Of a stretch of 18,256 nt of DNA, positions 6,881 through 13,265 are shown one piece after another. A program made the translations under genes and the position numbers. The notes under the pieces are model-generated. The model had not been told where the DNA came from. It did not search any database and saw only the letters and a program-made list of their open reading frames with translations. This DNA comes from Acidobacteriota bacterium (GTDB lineage Bacteria > Acidobacteriota > UBA890 > WLXD01), in NCBI GenBank assembly GCA_022571615.1, contig JACZXM010000010.1, positions 1 through 18,256 on the forward strand, given 5' to 3'. How positions within the stretch are numbered: the stretch's first letter is position 1; each line of letters starts with the position of its first letter.

Positions 6881-8752
6881 TCAGCGTCGCTTGCGGTGGC
6901 GATCCAGAATCCACTTCAACACGCCGGATACCGAATCCTGGACCGCGACCGCGACGACGGCGGGATCTTCCAGATCGGGCACCTCGAACGCCTGCTGGTG
7001 GGTACGGCCATCGTGCCGGTCGGTAACCACCAGCCGGGCGCGCATCCTCCGCGGCCTGCCATCGTCCACGGCGCGGACCCAGACACTGATGGTGAAGTCC
7101 GAGGTTGCGGCGGTTCCGCTCAGCCCGATCATCGGGTCGCGATCGAGGCTAGCGGTCAGGGTGCGGGTGACGTCGCGCAACGCGATCTGGGCCTCGAGCT
7201 CCGGAACCCGAGGCTGGAGCAGGTAAATGACCGGCCCGAGCATGCGCGCGGCGCGATCGGCTGGCGGTTCCGAAACCGACTCGAGGTTCTCGAACAGCGG
7301 GCTCATGTCCACACCTCCGCGATGCGCCTTGATCCCGTGCTCCCACGCCGGGGCGTAGTCGCGCAGATGGAACAAGACCTCGGCCAGACGCGAGTGCGTG
7401 GCCGGCGCGCCAGGTCTCATCTGCAAGGAGCGTTGATACGAGACGCGCGCTTCCTCCCATCGCGCCATCTTCTCCAGAACCAGACCACGGCCGAAGAAGG
7501 GCGCGCCGAGGTCGGGAGACGTGCGCACCGCGACATCGAACTGCTCCAGCGCCCCTTCGTAGTTGCCGAGGGCAAACTGGACACCGGCCTCGCGCAGCGC
7601 GCCGGCCGCGGCGGCATCGTCGGACCGACTGCGGTAGATCCCCGGCTGCACGATCGGGTGCCCGGCCTTGCCGGCGATCTCGACCTGCAGCTCGTGCCAC
7701 CCGTCCTGGGTCGTTTCCGGCGATCGATAAGCCACCACGTAGTAGCTGCGCAGGAGCGCCAGCGTCTCCGCGTAGCCCTGGCCCAGATCGCGTTGCAGAA
7801 CGAGCTGACCTCCGGACACACGCGCGATCTCACGCAGCTGGTCCTGCAAGTTTCGGGTGTTCTCCCACCGCTGGCGCGATAGCTGCCGGGCAATCGGGCC
7901 GCTCCGCAAGAGCCCTCGCGCACTCGGACGACGCGGCTTCTCAGCCGCCATCCCGACGGCGATCGCGAACACAGGCACGCCCGCGCGCCAGCTCGCCATC
8001 AGCGCGTCCGAATAGCTGGCCCGACTCCCGACGTCCTCCCCATCGGTGAGCACAACGAGCGCCGCGCGCCGTTCGAGAGCTTCCTCGGGCGAGAGAGGAT
8101 CGCCGCAGGCGGCCTCGCGCACCGGCTCCATCCAGGTGCCCCCCATCATGGATTCGAGCTCCTCGGTCGCAGCGGGGGCGGAGTCCGGGCGCCTTCGGTC
8201 GAGCGCTCCCTGGGCGTTGAGAATGGCGTCGTACAGGCGCGTGTACACCCCGAACGAATACTGGGCGATTTTCCACCGAAGTTCGTCATCCCCAGGGGCT
8301 CCCCACAGTCCCGGGCCGACGCGCTGGTGGAACGGCAGCAGGTACACGCAGTCTCCGGGCGCCAGCGACTCCAGGAAGCTTCGCGCTGCCTGGCGCGCCG
8401 CCGTCGCTGACCAGTCGCGGGCGACGCTCTGACTGAAATCCAGCACCAACGCCACGTCCATCGACACGCGAATCGGATCCAAGACCAGGAGCACCGACTG
8501 CTGCTTGCCGTCCTCGAACACGCGGAAGTCATCGGCCGTCAGGCCCGCAACCGGCTCACCTTCATCGTCGACGACCGCCACCTTGATGCGGGTCATCTCG
8601 ACTTCCGTGTGAAAGACCGGACGTTGTGGCTTCTGCTCGGGCGCCTGCTGGGCCCGGGCCAGTGGACCCAGCAGCGAGACGCACGCCAACAACACGCCGG
8701 CCAAGGGCCGACGTACGGGGGACCGGCTGGGGCTCTGATTCTGGGCGCTCAT
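6881..8752 (-). CDS. Secreted VWA-domain protein with TPR repeats (acidobacterial VWFA type)
   Basis: 623 residues. Residues 1-34 form a signal peptide ending LGPLARA-QQ. About residues 48-95 read FHTEVEMTRIKVAVVDDEGEPVAGLTADDF in two parts, the pre-VWA segment typical of TIGR03436 proteins. The VWA domain follows with an intact MIDAS start, DFSQS at 105-109, and VVLTDGEDVGS near 234-243. Roughly residues 450-540 hold two or three TPR units (FALGNYEGALEQFDVAV, KMARWEEARVSYQRSL, HLRDYAPAWEHGIKAH). The C-terminus has no recognised domain. It is probably a periplasmic or surface metal-dependent adhesion or scaffold protein of unknown partner. The frame is open up to 9001, but the extra N-terminal residues look random and would bury the signal peptide, so I choose ATG 8752. 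A promoter lies at 8785-8814. Confidence 0.85.
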   Translation of the reverse strand: MSAQNQSPSRSPVRRPLAGVLLACVSLLGPLARAQQAPEQKPQRPVFHTEVEMTRIKVAVVDDEGEPVAGLTADDFRVFEDGKQQSVLLVLDPIRVSMDVALVLDFSQSVARDWSATAARQAARSFLESLAPGDCVYLLPFHQRVGPGLWGAPGDDELRWKIAQYSFGVYTRLYDAILNAQGALDRRRPDSAPAATEELESMMGGTWMEPVREAACGDPLSPEEALERRAALVVLTDGEDVGSRASYSDALMASWRAGVPVFAIAVGMAAEKPRRPSARGLLRSGPIARQLSRQRWENTRNLQDQLREIARVSGGQLVLQRDLGQGYAETLALLRSYYVVAYRSPETTQDGWHELQVEIAGKAGHPIVQPGIYRSRSDDAAAAGALREAGVQFALGNYEGALEQFDVAVRTSPDLGAPFFGRGLVLEKMARWEEARVSYQRSLQMRPGAPATHSRLAEVLFHLRDYAPAWEHGIKAHRGGVDMSPLFENLESVSEPPADRAARMLGPVIYLLQPRVPELEAQIALRDVTRTLTASLDRDPMIGLSGTAATSDFTISVWVRAVDDGRPRRMRARLVVTDRHDGRTHQQAFEVPDLEDPAVVAVAVQDSVSGVLKWILDRHRKRR

Positions 8753-8784
8753 GGTGATGACGACCGAGGAAAGCGTGATGATGA

Positions 8785-8814
8785 ACGTTACGGAGACTCC
8801 ACCTAGCGCGTCAA
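8785..8814 (-). promoter_or_regulatory. Candidate promoter of the VWA-TPR gene
   Basis: Read on the minus strand, TTGACG (8814-8809) and TAACGT (8790-8785) are separated by 18 bases. The -35 matches 5 of 6 consensus bases; the -10 keeps the key TA and final T. The predicted transcription start near 8778 gives a leader of about 26 bases. It sits just downstream of the long inverted repeat. Confidence 0.45.
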
Positions 8815-8821
8815 GCCTGCC

Positions 8822-8884
8822 AGCAGGCCGCGGTGAAAGTGTGATGAGTCTGGTTGCGCCGCCACACTTCCACCACGGCCTGCT
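8822..8884. repeat. Long inverted repeat, 22-bp arms with 19-bp loop
   Basis: The arms 8822-8843 and 8863-8884 match at 20 of 22 positions as reverse complements. The left arm begins AGCAGGCCG, and both arms meet at AAGTGTG / CACACTT. If transcribed from the minus strand, both mismatches become G-U pairs and the helix is unbroken. It lies just upstream of the -35 of the VWA-TPR gene in the spacer shared with the divergent cyclase gene. It could be an operator, a REP-like element or an RNA structure. Confidence 0.75.
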
Positions 8885-8972
8885 AGTGTCGATGATTGCG
8901 GGTGTTGTGCCGTTGGGTGGCATCGGACCCACGTTGCCCTTCGAGAGTCGCCCCCTTACACCGAGAGGTACC

Positions 8973-9749
8973 ATGAGCGATGTCCTGAGCCTGCTGATCA
9001 ACGAGCTTCACGACGGGCGCGTCCGCATCGTCGACCTCACCCAGCCGCTGGGGCCGGAGACTCCGGTGATCGGGCTGCCGCCTCAGTTCGCCTCCTCGCC
9101 CGGGGTCACCATGAAGGTCATCTCGGAGTTCGACGACGGCGGGCCCACCTGGTACTGGAACGAGCTGCGATTCGGCGAGCATACCGGCACCCACTTCGAC
9201 GCTCCTGGCCATTGGATCACCGGCAGGGACCTTCCCGACAACACCACCGATACCATCGGACCGGATCGATTCATCGGCCCGGCCTGTGTGATCGACGTCA
9301 CCGCACGGGTTGCAGCCAACGAGGACTACCTGCTGTCACCCACGGAGCTCGCCGGGTGGGAATCCGAGCACGGCAAGATCGCGGTGGGCTCCTGGGTGCT
9401 GCTGCACACAGGCTGGAGCACGCGCGCCGGCGCTGAGGCCTTTCTGAACGTCCGCGAAGACGGCCCGCACAGCCCAGGATTCCATCCCGATACGGTGAAG
9501 GTATTGGCACACGAGCGTGACGTGCTCGGCGTGGGAGTCGAGACGGTAGGCACCGATGCCGGGCAAGCCGGTGGGTTCGACCCGCCGTTCCCGACCCACA
9601 CGACCATGCACGGCGCCGGCAAGCTCGGTCTCGCGAGCCTGTGCAATCTGGACCAGCTCCCTGCTATCGGCGCCATCGTGATCGCTGCCCCTTTGAAGCT
9701 GGTGCGGGGCAGCGGCAGCCCGCTGCGGGTGCTGGCGCTGGTTTCCTGA
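8973..9749 (+). CDS. Cyclase family protein (kynurenine formamidase-like)
   Basis: 258 residues. The family signature HxGTHxDxPxH is complete at 70-80 (HTGTHFDAPGH), supplying the metal-binding His and Asp residues. IVDLTQPLGPETPV at 19-32 and GVGVETVGTDAG near 187-198 also fit the cyclase family (PF04199). Members hydrolyse N-formylkynurenine or other amide or lactone substrates with a divalent metal in the cytosol. The segment normally carrying a conserved Glu (E-x-L-x-NL) reads GLASLCNLDQLP here, with Ala in the Glu place; this may mark a subfamily with another substrate. The start is ATG at 8973 with GAGAGG 4 bases upstream; the open frame back to 8751 is non-coding in character. It diverges from the VWA-TPR gene. 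There are no kynurenine-pathway genes nearby. Confidence 0.85.
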   Translation: MSDVLSLLINELHDGRVRIVDLTQPLGPETPVIGLPPQFASSPGVTMKVISEFDDGGPTWYWNELRFGEHTGTHFDAPGHWITGRDLPDNTTDTIGPDRFIGPACVIDVTARVAANEDYLLSPTELAGWESEHGKIAVGSWVLLHTGWSTRAGAEAFLNVREDGPHSPGFHPDTVKVLAHERDVLGVGVETVGTDAGQAGGFDPPFPTHTTMHGAGKLGLASLCNLDQLPAIGAIVIAAPLKLVRGSGSPLRVLALVS

Positions 9750-9770
9750 CCACCCACCTTGTCGCGGTTG

Positions 9771-9899
9771 GTGATAATCGATCCCGGTGTCGATGACGGC
9801 GACGATGACCCTCTTACTGCCGGTCGTTCGTTTCCACGCATCGAGCGCGTCGATGTCGGCACCCTTTATGCCAGAACCAACTAGCAGTAGTGTGGATTC
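9771..9899 (-). pseudogene. Remnant of a subtilisin-like (S8) serine protease
   Basis: Read on the minus strand from about 9899, the frame gives GSGIKGADIDALDAW, then KRTTGSKRVIVAVIDTGIDY. This is the classic start of a peptidase S8 catalytic domain: the GADI-x-A-x-x-AW lead-in followed by V-I-DTG-I-D-Y, which carries the catalytic Asp. After DY the expected HPDL is lost (HQPRQGG), and no His or Ser catalytic region follows, because the cyclase gene on the other strand begins there. There is a TGA stop shortly upstream at the 5' side. The fragment covers only about 40 residues and cannot encode a protease. It is presumably what is left after a deletion or rearrangement. Confidence 0.7.
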
Positions 9900-9940
9900 A
9901 TTTGTGAATATGAAACGACATCAAAACATAGAAAACCGTG
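9881..9940. other. AT-rich patch beside the protease remnant
   Basis: This stretch is roughly one third G+C, far below its high-GC surroundings. It includes a small inverted repeat, ATTCA-TTTG-TGAAT, at 9896-9909. It sits on the 5' side of the protease remnant and upstream of nothing obvious. It may be foreign DNA or a rearrangement scar. Confidence 0.4.
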
Positions 9941-10000
9941 TCGCTGGATTCGGGTGCTAGGGGAACCTCTTCAGAGGTGGAGCCAGCCGGATGCGCCGGG

Positions 10001-11725
10001 TCAGCCGTCGCCCTGCGGTACCCAGTCGGTGTTCTCTGTCATGTCCGGGACGCCGGTGGCGAGGACGGTCGGCACGGTGCCGTCCAGCGCGTAGAGCACC
10101 CAGCTACCATCGGTGTGTCGCAGGAGCGCATCCGCCTTGCCGTCGCCACTGAAGTCAGCGATCGAAACGATCCCGAAGCCCAGGTCGGTGCTCATCTCCA
10201 GCGCCCCCTCGCTGACGATCTGCAGGCCGTCCAGCGAGTACAGGAACCAGGTACCGTCGGCGTTGCGCAGCAGCGCGTCGGCCTTGCCATCGCCGTTGAA
10301 GTCGGCGTGCGATTGGAGGGTGAAATCGGTGTCCTTAGACATGCCTGGGTCGCCCTTGCGCCGCACCTTCTTGCCGTCGAGCAGGTACAGGAACCAGCTT
10401 CCGTCGGCGTGCCGCACCAGCACGTCGGTGAAGCCGTCGCCGTCGAAGTCGGCCACGGCCTGGACCGTGAACCGGCGGTTACGGGTAATCTTCGGCTTGC
10501 GGAGAGTCGCTCGGCCGTCGCTGTCGAGTGTGTACAGCAGCCAGCTGCCGTTGGCGCGCCGCAGCAGCACGTCGGCGCGACCGTCGTTGTCGAAGTCGCT
10601 CGTGCCCACGGGAACGTCGTTGAGGTTGGCGCTCAGGTCGAGGAAGATCTCCGACTTCACCGTCTGGGAGTCGAGCAGGTATAACAGCCAGCGACCGTCG
10701 ACGGCGTTGCGCAGCAGCAGATCCGCCTTGCCATCGCCGTCGAAGTCGTCGGTCGAGATCACCTCGAAATCGGCGTCCGGCGTCAGGTCCACCTCACCCT
10801 CGGAGGTGATCTTCTTGCCGTCCAGCGTCGCCAGGATCCATCCGCCGGCACGTGTCTTGCTGGTGAGCGGTCCGCTCCTGGCTGCGGCGGTCTCTCGGAG
10901 CAGCACGTCCGGCTCCCCGTCGCCGTCGAAGTCGCCGCGCGAGACGGTCTCGAAGGCTGCATCCCGGGTGAGCTTCACGGAGCCCTTCTGCTCGATTTTC
11001 ACCCCGTCGTCACTCAAGCGCCTGTAGGAGAACCAGCGGCGGTTGCCCGCGCGACGCAAAAGCACAGGGGGCGTGGTCGTCGACGAGTCGGGGACCGGGA
11101 ACGTTGTGAAGATCAGGTTCTCCCGCAAGATCTGGTCAGGCGGCGTGTAGTTGATCAGCGGCAACTCGGCGAAGGCTCCGCCAGCGTTGAAGATCGGGAC
11201 TGCCGCGATGGCATCGATCACGGCCATTCCCCCACCCACCACCTGTCCGAACACCGTGAAGCCGCCATTGTCCTCATCGAGGCTGGAGGAGTTGTCCGCC
11301 AGGTTGATGAACCACTGGCTGATGGCGCTGTTGGGGTCTCCCGCCAGCTTTGCCATGGCGATGGTGCCGCGCACGTTGGAGCGGTTGAACTCGTTGACAA
11401 TCGGCGGATCCTCAGGTACCACGCTCGTGGTGCCAGGACCGTCGAAGACATATCCTCCACCCTGGATAATGAAGCCGGGAACGCTGCGGTGGATGAAGGA
11501 GTCGGCGTAGTCGCCGTCGCTGACATACTTGAGAAAGTTGGCCACGGTCACCGGGGCAACGTCCTCGAACAGCTCGATGTCGAAGCTGCCAAGCGGTGTA
11601 TCGACACGGACGATGTGAGCGTCCGCGGCCCGCGAGATCGGCGCGGCCGCCAGGCTGGTCATCACTAGCACTAGCAGCAGGGTCGAGACGGCACGTGCCG
11701 GCCTCGTCATGGTCCGCTGACTCAC
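10001..11725 (-). CDS. Secreted cyclophilin fused to FG-GAP/VCBS beta-propeller
   Basis: 574 residues. Residues 1-34 are a signal peptide (hydrophobic core STLLLVLVMTSLAAA). Residues 36 to about 215 are a cyclophilin-type peptidyl-prolyl isomerase: FIHRSVPGFIIQGGG at 78-91 holds the catalytic Arg (R80) and the conserved Gln, followed by GTIAMAK near 120 and SQWFINLADN near 136-145. Residues 221-574 are FG-GAP/VCBS repeats with six DxDGDG-type calcium loops starting at 265, 327, 377, 427, 475 and 524. It should act as an exported protein-folding enzyme carried on a propeller that could bind a ligand or surface. GTG at 11725 has a GAGAG sequence upstream; an ATG at 11710 is the alternative. It lies downstream of the glycerate kinase gene on the same strand with 145 bases between, and has its own candidate promoter. 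Confidence 0.9.
   Translation of the reverse strand: MSQRTMTRPARAVSTLLLVLVMTSLAAAPISRAADAHIVRVDTPLGSFDIELFEDVAPVTVANFLKYVSDGDYADSFIHRSVPGFIIQGGGYVFDGPGTTSVVPEDPPIVNEFNRSNVRGTIAMAKLAGDPNSAISQWFINLADNSSSLDEDNGGFTVFGQVVGGGMAVIDAIAAVPIFNAGGAFAELPLINYTPPDQILRENLIFTTFPVPDSSTTTPPVLLRRAGNRRWFSYRRLSDDGVKIEQKGSVKLTRDAAFETVSRGDFDGDGEPDVLLRETAAARSGPLTSKTRAGGWILATLDGKKITSEGEVDLTPDADFEVISTDDFDGDGKADLLLRNAVDGRWLLYLLDSQTVKSEIFLDLSANLNDVPVGTSDFDNDGRADVLLRRANGSWLLYTLDSDGRATLRKPKITRNRRFTVQAVADFDGDGFTDVLVRHADGSWFLYLLDGKKVRRKGDPGMSKDTDFTLQSHADFNGDGKADALLRNADGTWFLYSLDGLQIVSEGALEMSTDLGFGIVSIADFSGDGKADALLRHTDGSWVLYALDGTVPTVLATGVPDMTENTDWVPQGDG
10004..11065 (-). repeat. Seven-unit FG-GAP repeat array coding for a beta-propeller
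   Basis: Seven units of about 50 codons repeat within the cyclophilin gene, similar also at DNA level. Each unit has an LLR strand (residues 221, 274, 336, 386, 435, 484, 533) and a W-x-x-Y strand (231, 296, 346, 395, 444, 493, 542). The first unit lacks its DxDGDG head, and the protein ends in DWVPQGDG, the head of an eighth unit, so N- and C-terminal halves could complete one blade. Confidence 0.8.
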
Positions 11726-11767
11726 TTTGCGCTCTCGTTTCCAGGGGGTGGATGCAGGTCACCCGTC

Positions 11768-11797
11768 ACGGTAGCCCCAAGGCCAACCGGCGGTCAA
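11768..11797 (-). promoter_or_regulatory. Candidate promoter of the cyclophilin-propeller gene
   Basis: Read on the minus strand, TTGACC (11797-11792) and TACCGT (11773-11768) are 18 bases apart. The -35 matches 5 of 6; the -10 is weaker but keeps TA and the final T. The expected start near 11761 leaves a leader of about 36 bases before the GTG at 11725. Confidence 0.4.
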
Positions 11798-11870
11798 TGA
11801 ACGATCGGTTGCGAGTGAGGGTCCTCACATCGGATGCGGGCAACTTTGCCGGGCTCCTGCAGCGTGCCTG

Positions 11871-13184
11871 CTACCAGGCGACCAGCAATCGCAGGTCGCG
11901 GACGTTGTTACCGGTCGGGCCAGTGAGCACCGTGTCCCCGAGCTGGTCGAAGAAGATGTGGGAATCGGACCGGCGCGCGGTCTCGGCAGGATCCAACCCG
12001 GCGGCCAACGCGCGCTCGAGGCTCGTACCGTCGGCGACGGCTCCGGCCGCCGGCGAGTTCCCGTCGATGCCATCGGTGCCGGCGCTGAGGACGGCAAGGT
12101 TCTTCCCCGCAATTTTGGGCACGCACTCGAGCACGAACGCCTGGTTACGTCCGCCCGCACCGTCGCCGAGCACCGGGCACGAGTACTCACCGCCGCTTAC
12201 CACCGCCACGATCTCCCCCGGATGCTCGGACTGCAGGGTCCGGAGCTTGGCGAGCAGATGGTCAGTAACGCGCTCCAGAGACCAGTCATCCTCGACGCTC
12301 AGGTCCGTCACCAGGTGCCATCCTTGCATCTGGACACTGTCCGCGAGTGTTGTGGCGGCGTCCTCCGGTGTCAGCAAACAGTGCCAGGAGCTGGCCCGAA
12401 ACACCTGGGCACCGCGCTTCGGGGTTTCTGGGACCCGACCCTGCGCGAACAGGTCCCGAATCGAGACCGGAAGACGCTCCATGAGCCCGGCGCGCCGGAT
12501 GATCTCGACGCAATCGTCCACACTCGAGTCATCCGGCATGGTCGGGCCGGAGGCCACGTTGGAGGGACTACCTGGAGGAACGTCGGATACGAACAAAGTC
12601 ACCTGGCGGGCCGGGTACGCGGCCTGGCTCATCCGGCCGCCCTTGATCGCCGATAGGTGTTTGCGGATGAAGTTGATCTCCAACACGGTGAGCCCGCAGG
12701 TCACCAACAGCTCATAGAGCCGCGTGCAATCGCGCCGCGAGATCTGCGGACAGATCGGCCTCTCGCACATCGACGATCCGCCGCCGGAGAGCAGATACAG
12801 CACCAGATCGCTGGAGCCAGCTCCCCGGAGCGCCTCCAGAGCCGCGTCGGCCGAGGCAAAGCTGTCGTGGTTTGGGTAGGGGTGACCACCATCGAAACAT
12901 GCCAGCCCCTCGAACACCGAGGCGCTCGAGTTGCGCGTCGACAGCACGCCCGTCGCCACCCCCGAGAGCGGACGCGAGGGCAGCATGCCGGCAAGGATCT
13001 CGACCATTGGGAAGGCAGCCTTGCCCAGCGCCACGACCACGAGCTCGTCGAAGGCTCCGAGCTCGATACGCTCTGTGCCCAACGTCAGGACGCCGCCTGA
13101 ACACGAGACCTTCCGGGGCATGACGCGCTCGAGCGCGATCGCCTCCAGAGTTCGCAGGAACAGCTTCTCGAGTGTCTCCCTCAT
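11871..13184 (-). CDS. Glycerate 2-kinase (GckA/TtuD, MOFRL family)
   Basis: 437 residues, the usual length. It transfers phosphate from ATP to D-glycerate, giving 2-phosphoglycerate, in the cytosol; the family serves serine-cycle, glyoxylate or tartrate/sugar-acid catabolism. The N-terminal GckA domain shows VVALGKAAFPM near 49-59, GGHPYPNHDS near 98-107, YLLSGGGSSMCERP near 127-140 and INFIRKHLSAIKGGR near 168-182. The C-terminal MOFRL domain has VSGGEYSCPV, GAGGRNQAFVL, the signature LSAGTDGIDGNSPAAGA and a closing TGPTGNNVRDL. All expected motifs are present. Start is ATG at 13184 with AAGGA just upstream, though the spacing is short. It lies 81 bases downstream of the ADOP permease on the same strand. 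No other glycerate-pathway gene is visible, so its physiological source of glycerate is unknown. Confidence 0.93.
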   Translation of the reverse strand: MRETLEKLFLRTLEAIALERVMPRKVSCSGGVLTLGTERIELGAFDELVVVALGKAAFPMVEILAGMLPSRPLSGVATGVLSTRNSSASVFEGLACFDGGHPYPNHDSFASADAALEALRGAGSSDLVLYLLSGGGSSMCERPICPQISRRDCTRLYELLVTCGLTVLEINFIRKHLSAIKGGRMSQAAYPARQVTLFVSDVPPGSPSNVASGPTMPDDSSVDDCVEIIRRAGLMERLPVSIRDLFAQGRVPETPKRGAQVFRASSWHCLLTPEDAATTLADSVQMQGWHLVTDLSVEDDWSLERVTDHLLAKLRTLQSEHPGEIVAVVSGGEYSCPVLGDGAGGRNQAFVLECVPKIAGKNLAVLSAGTDGIDGNSPAAGAVADGTSLERALAAGLDPAETARRSDSHIFFDQLGDTVLTGPTGNNVRDLRLLVAW

Positions 13185-13265
13185 CGTCCTTGGTGCGACG
13201 CTGGTCCCGGCTGCGGCCGTAGGGTCCCGGCGTCAGCTAGCAGCCCGAGTCAGCCATGCTCAAGC

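Noticed and set aside
8753..9001. N-terminal extension of the VWA-TPR frame up to 9001
   Set aside because: It would place 83 low-quality residues before a clear signal peptide and cover the promoter, the inverted repeat and the cyclase start.
9965..9978. ACCTC-TTCA-GAGGT hairpin downstream of the cyclophilin-propeller gene as a terminator
   Set aside because: A 5-bp stem without an adjacent T-tract is too weak to call, though T-rich sequence follows further on.
13197..13234. GACGC/GCGTC inverted repeat and a 9-base direct repeat between the ADOP and glycerate kinase genes
   Set aside because: The stems are short and G+C-rich, as expected by chance in this genome, with no T-tract.
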